Assembly: GCF_000774145.1 (NCBI RefSeq) | Contig: NZ_KN322984.1 | Coordinates: forward strand, 397,084-461,083 | Direction of reading: 5' to 3' | DNA length: 64,000 nucleotides | Source of the DNA: Pseudomonas mediterranea CFBP 5447 | GTDB lineage: Bacteria > Pseudomonadota > Gammaproteobacteria > Pseudomonadales > Pseudomonadaceae | In this document: piece by piece, positions 20,070-27,981 of the stretch | Numbering within the stretch: position 1 is the stretch's first letter | Layout: the number at the start of each line of letters is the position of its first letter | Position numbers and translations under genes: made by a program | The notes under the pieces: generated by a model | Told to the model about the DNA's origin: nothing | The model's input: only the letters and a program-made list of their open reading frames with translations | Databases searched by the model: none

Positions 20070-20128
20070 AAGCCCCCATCCAGCCCACTGCGTCCCCTAT
20101 CCGCAGCGGGTTGGGTGGGGGCTTTTTT
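20070..20128 (+). terminator. Intrinsic terminator of the alginate operon
   Basis: A long stem begins AAGCCCCCA and closes with TGGGGGCTT, with inner pairing of CCAGCCCACTGCG against CGCAGCGGGTTGG, followed by TTTTTT. It starts about 17 nt after the algA stop codon. The opposite strand begins with A-run plus the same stem, so it may also stop transcription arriving from the convergent TccC-like gene that ends at 20138. Confidence 0.9.
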
Positions 20129-20137
20129 CGTCCTGGA

Positions 20138-22975
20138 TCAAAATGTCAGGGGCTTGTTTTTCCGCTTGGCAAAATCCTTCCACTTCGACAACGACGGCTC
20201 TGGCAGCTTTCTCAACTTGCCGGTCCCGAAATAGCTGCCTGCCAACTCTCGATCCGTCACGTGTCCCGAGTCGACCATGAATTTGGCGAGGTTCCCGCCC
20301 CATTGCATGAAATTGTTGTTGTTATCCTTCGTGAAATAACCGGTCTTATAGACCGCACCGGGAAACATCTTGGTAAAGACCTTATAGGCGAAATAGTCGG
20401 TCACATACTCATCATAATTAAGATTTTGCACGCCCAAGTCCGTTTCGGCCTGGAAACCGACATGCCGGTAGGAAGAATAGTGCAGGCTCTCGTGAACAAT
20501 GGTGGAGCGAATCTTGTCCACGTCGAGCTGCCCGTTATCGGAATAATCCGGCGAGTCCACGCCCATGTAGATGATCCCTTCGGGTGCCGTCCACGCAGCA
20601 GGATTGACACTCAGGTTCATCGCATCAAACTCCATGGTTTCGTTGCCCGGAGCGGCCCTTATCTTATTGAAGAGTTCTTCCTGCGAAACGCCCGTTATGA
20701 CAATGGGTCGCCGGGGCGAACCAAACAGCTCACTGATGACGCTGGCCAGTTCGACAATGTCCACATGACTTTCCACTTCCCAGTTGGCCGAGGGCAGGTT
20801 GCCCGGCATGTTGGGCGGCGCTAGCACAATAGCTTCAAATTCACGCGCGGGCGCCGCCCGAGGAGCGAGCCCCGGTAGGGGGGGTGGACCGCCCGTGAGT
20901 GGCGGCGGGGGCGGTACTCCCCTTCCAAGTGGTGGAGGTGGTGGAAGTGGCGGTGAACCGGGAGGACGCATGGGAGGCGGCACAGGTGCAGCGCCTGTGG
21001 GTATCCTGCCATCGGTGTCGAACAGGGTGAGCGGGTTGTTTCGGACCATCCGATAGAAATTCAGCCCATCCACCGCCCAGGCCGGATCCGGACTGGCCCA
21101 ACGCTGCAACCACGGCGCATAGAGCCGATAGCCGTAGTAGTAAAGTCCTGTCGCATCCCGCTCCTTGCCCGAGTACCGGACCGTCTTGTAGCTGACTTCG
21201 ATCACATCGTCCCCGGCCAGGAACGCCGTTTCACCGAAGGGATAGAAATGTTCCCGGCTGATGATTCGCCCGTCCTGGTCAAGCTCAAGGCTGACCGAAC
21301 CCAGGTGCTCGGCAACACCATACCGATAGCGGTCATTCGCGCCTGAGGGCGGTGGGCTGTCCCAGTGCAAGACCCGCACGCTGCCGAGCCCGCCCTGGGC
21401 GGTGATGACCTGCAGTGATTCCCCGGTGCCGCTGTCGGCGCGCAGTTCCAGTCCCGGCAGATAACGCACCTCGGCGACCAGGGTCCGGGCTCCGGTGTGC
21501 AACGTGCGCAGCTTGCGCACGCGCTGGCCGCCGCCATCGTAGACATAGGCCTCGCGGTCATCGAGCCCCGACGCTCGCTCGATCGGCGTGACCGAGCGCA
21601 GCTGGTTGCGCAGATCCCAGGCCAGGGTCCGGCTGCTTTCCAATGCCAGGCAATTGCCCCGCGCATCGAACGCCGCGGCGATCTCCTGTTCTGTCGGCGG
21701 CACGCCGTCACGATACGGCAGGCAACGATTGCTGTAGCGCGCCGCTTGCAACTGGCGACCATGGTTCTGCGCCCCGACGTGGATCAGCTCCAGCAGGTTG
21801 CCGCTGTCGTCGTAGCGATAGGTTTGGCGGTAATTGCTGAGGGCGGCAGGGTCGACGCGCCCCACAGAGTCGGGCCCCTGATTCGGGCCGCCCGCCTCCC
21901 ATCCGATGGCCTCGATCAATTGATAGAGGCTGTCGTAACGGAAACGACTGATCGGGTCGATGCGCCGGTTGGCAAAGTAACGCACCGGCAACGCCTTGTC
22001 CTCGATGCTCAGTACATTGCCCACGGCGTCGTAGGCATAAACTTGGTGCTGCAACGACTGACCGCTCCGCCGGACATGGCGCTCCATCAGCCATCCATTT
22101 TCAGGGGCGTAAGTGACGGTAGTCTGCACGTCGTTGCCGGCTACTTCCCGTTCGATCTGGCCTTGGGCGTTGTAGTCGATCTCGCTCACCAGCGCTTGCC
22201 ATTGGCTCTGGCCCTGCAACAACAATTGGCTGCTGGACAACCGGCCATCGCGGGTCAGTACCTGGCGCTGCCGATTGCCCCTGGCGTCGACCTGCTCCAG
22301 TACATCGCCCAGCGGACCGAGACGCCAGGTCGACAAGGCACCGTCGCCGGGTTCGAGCAAGGATTCGCGATCGGCTTCCGACGCCGGCCAGTCCGGCATG
22401 GCTCCATCCAGGCAGAAACGTCGGCTCAGCGTCAGGTTCTGGCCGGTCAGGGCAAAGGACGCCAGCAACAAGGTGCCCGCTGGGTCATCGTGACGGATCA
22501 ACTGCCCGTACTGATTGAAAGCCTGCTGGCCCTGGCCCGGAGCGCCATATTGCATCCGCTCGACGCAGGTGCGCGGCTGCCCGCCCGCTTGTTCAAACAC
22601 CGCCACCGGGCGGAGCAAGTTGTCGAAGACTACCTCCCGCTGCGTGCCCCGGCTATCCCAGCCTCGCAGGCTTTCACTGGCGAGCCCGGGCAGGTCGAGC
22701 TGCCAGCCCGCATCGACACTGTTCGCCAGCAACACGTCACCGGACAGCGTATGCACCGTAGAAAGATTGGCCGGGGTTGCCGCATCGTCCTGTTGCAGGG
22801 CCCACAGGCGCGGGTCCCATTGCTTGACCACACGCCCGGCCGGGTCGAAAAGGCTGCGGTTGACCCGCGATTGCACGGGCTCACGCTCGTGTGTGCGGCA
22901 ATAATCCACCGAACGAACCGGCAGGAACCTGGGATCCACCGCAATCAGCCTCGGCGTAGCGTGATCCATGTTCAT
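20138..22975 (-). CDS. Orphan TccC/Rhs-type toxin with C-terminal HExxH (zincin-like) domain
   Basis: 945 residues from ATG at 22975, with AGGAG 8 nt upstream. Residues about 1-650 are the TccC/Rhs shell: N-terminal AVDPRFLPVRSVDYCRTH and FDPAGRVVKQWDPRLW, YD-repeat-like segments (YRYDDSGNLLEL, YDAVGNVLSIEDKA), and the RHS core GKERDATGLYYYGYRLYAPW, SPDP, then NPLTLFDTDG. A proline-rich hinge (about 655-705) leads to a variable C-terminal domain. That domain has IVHESLHYSSYRH, with H828-E829-x-x-H832, and DEYVTDYFA about 25 residues on, a gluzincin-like arrangement. TccC proteins encapsulate a cytotoxic C-terminus and normally join TcA and TcB, neither of which is in this window. The target, and whether the domain is a protease, are unknown. 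Confidence 0.85.
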   Translation of the reverse strand: MNMDHATPRLIAVDPRFLPVRSVDYCRTHEREPVQSRVNRSLFDPAGRVVKQWDPRLWALQQDDAATPANLSTVHTLSGDVLLANSVDAGWQLDLPGLASESLRGWDSRGTQREVVFDNLLRPVAVFEQAGGQPRTCVERMQYGAPGQGQQAFNQYGQLIRHDDPAGTLLLASFALTGQNLTLSRRFCLDGAMPDWPASEADRESLLEPGDGALSTWRLGPLGDVLEQVDARGNRQRQVLTRDGRLSSSQLLLQGQSQWQALVSEIDYNAQGQIEREVAGNDVQTTVTYAPENGWLMERHVRRSGQSLQHQVYAYDAVGNVLSIEDKALPVRYFANRRIDPISRFRYDSLYQLIEAIGWEAGGPNQGPDSVGRVDPAALSNYRQTYRYDDSGNLLELIHVGAQNHGRQLQAARYSNRCLPYRDGVPPTEQEIAAAFDARGNCLALESSRTLAWDLRNQLRSVTPIERASGLDDREAYVYDGGGQRVRKLRTLHTGARTLVAEVRYLPGLELRADSGTGESLQVITAQGGLGSVRVLHWDSPPPSGANDRYRYGVAEHLGSVSLELDQDGRIISREHFYPFGETAFLAGDDVIEVSYKTVRYSGKERDATGLYYYGYRLYAPWLQRWASPDPAWAVDGLNFYRMVRNNPLTLFDTDGRIPTGAAPVPPPMRPPGSPPLPPPPPLGRGVPPPPPLTGGPPPLPGLAPRAAPAREFEAIVLAPPNMPGNLPSANWEVESHVDIVELASVISELFGSPRRPIVITGVSQEELFNKIRAAPGNETMEFDAMNLSVNPAAWTAPEGIIYMGVDSPDYSDNGQLDVDKIRSTIVHESLHYSSYRHVGFQAETDLGVQNLNYDEYVTDYFAYKVFTKMFPGAVYKTGYFTKDNNNNFMQWGGNLAKFMVDSGHVTDRELAGSYFGTGKLRKLPEPSLSKWKDFAKRKNKPLTF

Positions 22976-23140
22976 GCCCGAGTCTCCTGATAGTCGCGTG
23001 ATCTGGCGACATCTAACAAGGGGCAACCCTTGGTGACTACTGTCAGAGATAACAGTGACGACCGATGGGGCAGGATGGACGAGATATCCATGGCCCGTCC
23101 CCTTCGGTAGGATGAAGCAACGGTATCGGAGGCTTCGAAC

Positions 23141-23605
23141 ATGCTTATCGGCGTCTTGCTGGTCATTACCTGGCTGGTCCTGCTGCTGCGCTATCCCGCC
23201 AAGGCGCTGCCGGTGTCCCTGGCCGCATTCGTCGGCCTGGGGCTGGTCGCCGCCTGGGTGGTCTGGCAGGAAAACCGTGAAACCCGGCAACTGGCGCGCC
23301 TGGAGCTGCGCATTACCTACGCCCCCGAACACTGCCCCGTCGATCGCCCGCTGTTGCTGAACTTGAACAACGGCAACGACGTACCCTTGGTTGAGCTACG
23401 CTGGCGAATCGCGGCCTATGCCCCCGGCGATACCATCAACCTGGCCGACACCCCCTACAGCGCGCCGCGCTACCGGGGCCCTGGCCAATTGCAGGCGGGC
23501 AAGGACTGGCAGGATTGCCTGCCACTGCCATCCTTGCGACCCGGCTACCGCCCGCGGACCCTGGAGTTTCGCGCCGAGCGTTTGCAGGGTAGTTTCTCCG
23601 ACTGA
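23141..23605 (+). CDS. Small inner-membrane protein of unknown function
   Basis: 154 residues, ATG at 23141 with GGAGG 8 nt upstream. Two hydrophobic helices (about residues 2-17 and 25-43) are followed by a soluble, probably periplasmic or cytoplasmic beta-rich domain of about 105 residues (ARLELRITYAPEHCPVD, VELRWRIAAYAPGD). I do not recognise a domain with a known function. It is divergent from the TccC-type gene and 39 nt upstream of an SDR oxidoreductase on the same strand. Confidence 0.75.
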   Translation: MLIGVLLVITWLVLLLRYPAKALPVSLAAFVGLGLVAAWVVWQENRETRQLARLELRITYAPEHCPVDRPLLLNLNNGNDVPLVELRWRIAAYAPGDTINLADTPYSAPRYRGPGQLQAGKDWQDCLPLPSLRPGYRPRTLEFRAERLQGSFSD

Positions 23606-23644
23606 TCACTTCTTTCCGACTTTATCCTGCACAAGGAACGCGCC

Positions 23645-24469
23645 ATGCCCGTTGCGTTGATTACCGGATGTTCCAGTGGCATCGGCCGCGCCCTCGCCGA
23701 TGTGTTCAAGACCGCCGGGTACCAGGTCTGGGCCAGTGCCCGCAAAGCTGAAGACGTCGCCCAACTCAGCGCCGCCGGGTTTACCGCGGTGCAACTGGAC
23801 GTGAACGACGGCCAGGCCCTGGAGCAATTGAGCGAACGGATCAACCAACAGCACGGCGGCCTCGACGTGCTGATCAACAACGCCGGCTACGGCGCCATGG
23901 GTCCGCTGTTGGACGGTGGCGTACCCGCGATGCAGCGTCAGTTCGAAACCAACGTGTTCGCCATCGTCGGCGTGACCCGGGCGCTGTTCCCGGTACTGCG
24001 CCGGGCCAAGGGCCTGGTGGTGAACATCGGCAGTGTGTCCGGTGTGCTGGTGACACCGTTCGCCGGCGCTTACTGCGCCTCGAAGGCCGCGGTGCATGCG
24101 TTGAGCGATGCGCTGCGCATGGAACTGGCGCCCTTCGGCATCCGCGTGATGGAAGTGCAGCCCGGCGCCATTGCTTCGAGCTTTGCGAAAAACGCCGGTC
24201 ATGAAGCCGAACAGTTGATCCATGAACAATCGCCCTGGTGGCCCCTGCGCGACGGCATCCGCGCCCGGGCCAGAGCGTCCCAGGACAACCCCACTCCTGC
24301 CGGCGAATTTGCCGCCGGGCTGCTCAAGGCCGTGCAACAACCTCGGCCACCCCGCCTGCTGCGCCTGGGCAACGGAAGCCGGGCGCTGCCGTTGATGGCG
24401 GGATTGTTGCCCAAAGGGTTGCTGGAGAAAGGCTTGATGAAACGGTTCGGGCTGGGTGGGTCGCTCTGA
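23645..24469 (+). CDS. Short-chain dehydrogenase/reductase
   Basis: 274 residues, a classical SDR. The nucleotide-binding motif TGCSSGIG is at residues 7-14, NNAG near 79-82, and the catalytic set S130, Y143 and K147 (YCASK). A Rossmann fold with Asp after the second beta strand is not evident, so NADP(H) preference is possible. The substrate cannot be told from sequence. It is followed by three REP units and by an unrelated operon on the other strand. Confidence 0.93.
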   Translation: MPVALITGCSSGIGRALADVFKTAGYQVWASARKAEDVAQLSAAGFTAVQLDVNDGQALEQLSERINQQHGGLDVLINNAGYGAMGPLLDGGVPAMQRQFETNVFAIVGVTRALFPVLRRAKGLVVNIGSVSGVLVTPFAGAYCASKAAVHALSDALRMELAPFGIRVMEVQPGAIASSFAKNAGHEAEQLIHEQSPWWPLRDGIRARARASQDNPTPAGEFAAGLLKAVQQPRPPRLLRLGNGSRALPLMAGLLPKGLLEKGLMKRFGLGGSL

Positions 24470-24517
24470 TCGAAATGGCATGGACCTGGCGGGGATCATC
24501 TACAACTGCCCCACCGC

Positions 24518-24677
24518 CATCGCGAGCAAGCTCGGCTCCCACAGGGATTGGCGGCGAACACAAGTCTCTCGCACATGCAGGAAGCCTTGTGGGAGCAAGG
24601 CTTGCCCGCGATGACGGCGGCACTGGCAACCTTATATGCAAGTGAGCCACCGCTATCGCGAGCAGGCTCGCTCCCAC
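24518..24677. repeat. Cluster of three REP units
   Basis: Units of the GTGGGAGC...GCTCGCGAT class lie at about 24518-24543 (minus orientation), 24588-24613 (plus, slightly divergent, GGAGCAAGGCTTGCC) and 24653-24677 (minus). They fill the gap between two convergent genes. Confidence 0.85.
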
Positions 24678-24702
24678 AGGGGTTTGTGGCGCTCTCAGAC
24701 CC

Positions 24703-25566
24703 TCAGTTGCCGGCCTGAGCCTCGACCACCACCGTACAGGTCATCCCCGCCGCCAGCAGCACGTTGTCCGGCACTTCGTCGAGATGGATCCTTACCGGTA
24801 CCCGCTGGGCGAGGCGAACCCAGTTGAAGGTCGGGTTCACATCGGCGATCAACTCGCGACTGACTGGGTTGTCGCGGTCGTAGATCCCTCGGGAGATGCT
24901 TTCCACATGCCCCTTCAGCACCTCGCCACTCATCAACTGCAACTGCACCGGATCGCCGATCCGCACCTTGGGCAGCTTGGTTTCCTCGAAGAAGCCATAC
25001 ACCCAGAACGAATGCATATCGACCACCGCCATCTTCGCCTCGCCGATGCGCGCATAGTCGCCACGGTGCACGTTGAGGTTGGTGACATAACCATCCACGG
25101 CTGCGCGAACCTCAGTGCGCGACAAGTTCAATTCGGCCGCCTCCAGTTGCGCCTGGGCTTGCTGGTAATCGGCCAACGCCGAGTCGGCAATGTTGCTGGC
25201 GTCGTCGCGGTTTTCCCGGGAAATCACCAGGCTGTCCAGGTCGGCACGCCGATGAGCATTGAGCTTGCGCATTTCCCACGTCGCCTTGCGCGAGGCTACC
25301 AGCGATTGCGCCTGCTTGACCGCGATACGGTAATGCTCGGGATCGATGCGCATCAGCAAGTCGCCCTTTTTCACCTGCTGGTTGTCATGCACCGGCACGT
25401 CCACCACTTCGCCACTGACATCGGCGGCGACGTTGATGATGTCGGCGCGTACCCGACCATCGCGGGTCCAGGGCGTATTCATGTAATGGACCCACAATGC
25501 ACGACCGATCCACAGCGCAAGGGCCAGCACCAGCAGCGTCGCAAGCAGACTGAAAAACTTTTTCAT
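24703..25566 (-). CDS. Efflux periplasmic adaptor, HlyD/AaeA type
   Basis: 287 residues. An N-terminal signal anchor (about residues 4-22) is followed by the barrel-sandwich domain (VAADVSGEVVDVPVHDNQQV, KKGDLLMRIDP), a coiled-coil hairpin (about 75-145) and a beta-barrel domain. It bridges an inner-membrane transporter and an outer-membrane factor. The last gene of a four-gene minus-strand run with a FUSC protein and DUF1656 peptide, the same set as E. coli aaeX-aaeA-aaeB, which exports hydroxylated aromatic acids. Substrate here is inferred from that similarity. Confidence 0.92.
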   Translation of the reverse strand: MKKFFSLLATLLVLALALWIGRALWVHYMNTPWTRDGRVRADIINVAADVSGEVVDVPVHDNQQVKKGDLLMRIDPEHYRIAVKQAQSLVASRKATWEMRKLNAHRRADLDSLVISRENRDDASNIADSALADYQQAQAQLEAAELNLSRTEVRAAVDGYVTNLNVHRGDYARIGEAKMAVVDMHSFWVYGFFEETKLPKVRIGDPVQLQLMSGEVLKGHVESISRGIYDRDNPVSRELIADVNPTFNWVRLAQRVPVRIHLDEVPDNVLLAAGMTCTVVVEAQAGN

Positions 25567-25576
25567 TGCATCGATC

Positions 25577-25777
25577 TCAACGGTAGACCGTCAGCGCCAG
25601 CGCACCGAACAGACAGGTAAACAGACTCAGGCGCAACAGCGCCGGGTGCCAGAAGAAGCGGTACAGGTCCAGCCCCGACAGGAAGCGATCCAGGGCCCAG
25701 GCCAACGCCGCGGCGAGGAAAAACATCAAGGTCAGGGTGGGCATGTATACGCCGTGGAAGGCGATTTCACGGGGCAT
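25577..25777 (-). CDS. DUF1656 inner-membrane peptide, AaeX-like
   Basis: 66 residues with two hydrophobic helices (about 10-28 and 45-63) and the family start MPREI(A/D)xHGVY. Its ATG overlaps the end of the FUSC gene by 11 nt, and 10 nt separate it from the adaptor gene. DUF1656 peptides are small partners of AaeA/AaeB-type efflux systems with no assigned biochemical role. Confidence 0.92.
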   Translation of the reverse strand: MPREIAFHGVYMPTLTLMFFLAAALAWALDRFLSGLDLYRFFWHPALLRLSLFTCLFGALALTVYR

Positions 25778-27959
25778 GTTGACGGTCCTGGGACAGCGCG
25801 GCGGCGAAGGCCGCCATGGGCGATTGCGGGTCCAGCAGCGAAGTGCGGATGAAATGCAGGTAGCTCTTCACCCGGCGCAGGGCCGAGGTGTCGAAATGCG
25901 GGGCGAACGGTTCGTCGGTGGCCTGCACGCGGCAGATGGCTTGGTCCACTGCCACCAGGGCACGCTCCAGGTTGTTCTGGCTCGGCTGGCGGAACAGCCG
26001 CACCAGCGCCCGCCCCATCACGCGGATGGCCTGGCGCCACGGCTGGCTCTCGGCATAGGCCGGATGCACCGGCAGGATCGCCTGCTCCTTGCGCAACTCG
26101 ATAATCCCGTGGCCGACTTCCAGCACCACGAACATCCAGCGCAAGAGATCCCGTTGCACGGCGGGTTGTCCCGCCGCCAACCCGTAGGCCTGGTGCAACA
26201 GGTCGCGGGTACGGCTCTCGAAGCCCGACGCCAGCCCCTTGAGCCTGCCGCTGATGGCGAACACCACTTGCTCGCGCAGATCCTGCTCGAGCCGGCACCA
26301 CAGCCAGCGGCTATTGGGCGGCAGGATGATCGCCCCGGCGGCGGCGCACACCAGCATGCCGAGGATCATCGCGAGGTAATCGTTGATGAAGGTATAGGGG
26401 TTGTACACCGTCAGGTTGTCGGGCACCGAACCCGTGCAGAAAAAGATCAGCAACCCCAGCCCGACCCCGGCGTATTGCGGTCGCGAACTGAGGAACGAGC
26501 CGAACATGATCACCGGCGCCAGCATCACGCAGAGCAATGGGAAGCCATCGATCAGCGGAAAGATGAAGAACATCTCGACGAAACCGACCAGCGCCCCGAG
26601 CAAGGTGCCGCAGGCCATCTGGAAGGCCATGCGCTTGGGGTTCGGCGTGGCGGCCGACAAGCCCACCGTGGCCGCGGCAATCATCGTCATGGTCGCGCCG
26701 CTCGGCCAGGCCGTGGCAACCCAATAGCTGCCCAGCACCAGCAGGATGAAGCCGGCGCGCAACCCCGAAGCCGCGGCGGCCAGCCAATTGGTCTGCGACA
26801 CGAACGGCTCGTCCCAGTGTTCACGCTCGTGACGGTGCTCGGCCAGGGACGCATGGGTCAGGGCGTATCCGTGCAGGTCATCGACGAAGCGATAAAGCAA
26901 TTCACAGGCGGTGTGGAAATCCAGCCACTGCGCATCGCTCGGTCCTGTTGCCTGGAACGCTGCCCGCAACTGACGGACCTGGGCCGGCAAGTCAGCCTTG
27001 TAGCGGGCCAGGGCCTGGGCCAGGCGTGCCGCGTCCCGATCGGTCAAGGCCCGCGCACTGAAGCCGTCCAGCAATTCGGCGAGGTTCTGCAGACCGGGCT
27101 TGATCGCGTCCACCCCATGCTCGACGACACCGGCGCGCAGGCGCTGGAGCAACTGGTGCAAGGCGTTGAAGCGCGTGGTGATGCCCATGAACTCGCTGTT
27201 CAGGCGACTGAGTCGGCCGTTGCGCCGACGCATGTGCGGGTCTTCGAATACCGTCACGCTGCGCAGGCTCTCCAGGCCCACCGCTTCGGCAATGAAACCC
27301 ACGTTGGCCGCTTCGAAGGCATCCCGCTGGCTACGCCCGCGCAAGCCATCGGTGACGAACAGCGCGAACACCCCAAAGCGCTGGTACAAGGCGTTGCGCA
27401 TGGCCGCGCTGGCGGTCTGCGGCAGGATCGCGGCGCTGACCAGGGTGGCGCAGAGAATGCCCAGGGAAATCTCCAGGACCCGCCAGAGCGCCGCCATGAA
27501 CGCCCCTTCCGGATGGGCCAGGGCCGGCAAGCCGATCATCGCCGCGGTGTAGCCGGCCAGCACAAAGCCGTAGGCCCGGAAGTTGCGATAACGCGCCGCA
27601 CCCGCCGTGCAGACACCGACCCAGAGGGTCAGGCAACCGAGGAACCATTCGGTGGTCTGGGCGAATAGCGCAATCAACGCCACCATCACCGCCGAACCGG
27701 CCAACGTGCCGAGAAAGCGGTAGAAGCTCTTGGCGAACACCTGGCCGCTCTGCGGCTGCATGACGATGAACACGGTGATCATGGCCGTGCGCGGTTGCGG
27801 CAGCTCCAGGCGCATCGCCAGCCACAACGTCAGGAACGCGGCAAACAGCACCTTGAAGATATAGACCCAGGTCACCCCGTCGCTGCGGGCCCAATCGAAA
27901 AAGCCACGGCGCCATTCGAGGCGGTGGAGCCAGCGTACCGGGGTCATTAAAGAGGTCAT
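25767..27959 (-). CDS. FUSC-family inner-membrane efflux protein, AaeB-like
   Basis: 730 residues from ATG at 27959; another ATG four codons on (27947) is possible, and neither has a strong ribosome site. Two sets of about five to six membrane helices (about residues 25-180 and 370-530) each precede a large cytoplasmic region, the FUSC architecture. Likely exports aromatic or other small organic acids together with the DUF1656 peptide, the AaeA-like adaptor and the outer-membrane factor encoded upstream. It starts 22 nt after the end of the outer-membrane factor gene. Confidence 0.92.
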   Translation of the reverse strand: MTSLMTPVRWLHRLEWRRGFFDWARSDGVTWVYIFKVLFAAFLTLWLAMRLELPQPRTAMITVFIVMQPQSGQVFAKSFYRFLGTLAGSAVMVALIALFAQTTEWFLGCLTLWVGVCTAGAARYRNFRAYGFVLAGYTAAMIGLPALAHPEGAFMAALWRVLEISLGILCATLVSAAILPQTASAAMRNALYQRFGVFALFVTDGLRGRSQRDAFEAANVGFIAEAVGLESLRSVTVFEDPHMRRRNGRLSRLNSEFMGITTRFNALHQLLQRLRAGVVEHGVDAIKPGLQNLAELLDGFSARALTDRDAARLAQALARYKADLPAQVRQLRAAFQATGPSDAQWLDFHTACELLYRFVDDLHGYALTHASLAEHRHEREHWDEPFVSQTNWLAAAASGLRAGFILLVLGSYWVATAWPSGATMTMIAAATVGLSAATPNPKRMAFQMACGTLLGALVGFVEMFFIFPLIDGFPLLCVMLAPVIMFGSFLSSRPQYAGVGLGLLIFFCTGSVPDNLTVYNPYTFINDYLAMILGMLVCAAAGAIILPPNSRWLWCRLEQDLREQVVFAISGRLKGLASGFESRTRDLLHQAYGLAAGQPAVQRDLLRWMFVVLEVGHGIIELRKEQAILPVHPAYAESQPWRQAIRVMGRALVRLFRQPSQNNLERALVAVDQAICRVQATDEPFAPHFDTSALRRVKSYLHFIRTSLLDPQSPMAAFAAALSQDRQHAP

Positions 27960-27981
27960 GAGCAAGCACTCACTGGGCAGT

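Noticed and set aside
20870..20990. GC-rich tract in the toxin gene as a separate element
   Set aside because: It is simply the coding sequence of the proline-rich hinge.
24518..24677. Possible CRISPR array in the REP cluster
   Set aside because: Units alternate orientation, spacing is irregular, and units match intergenic REP palindromes elsewhere in the window.
25737..27668. Plus-strand 643-codon frame opposite the FUSC gene
   Set aside because: Antisense shadow; arginine/glutamine/histidine-rich low-complexity translation.
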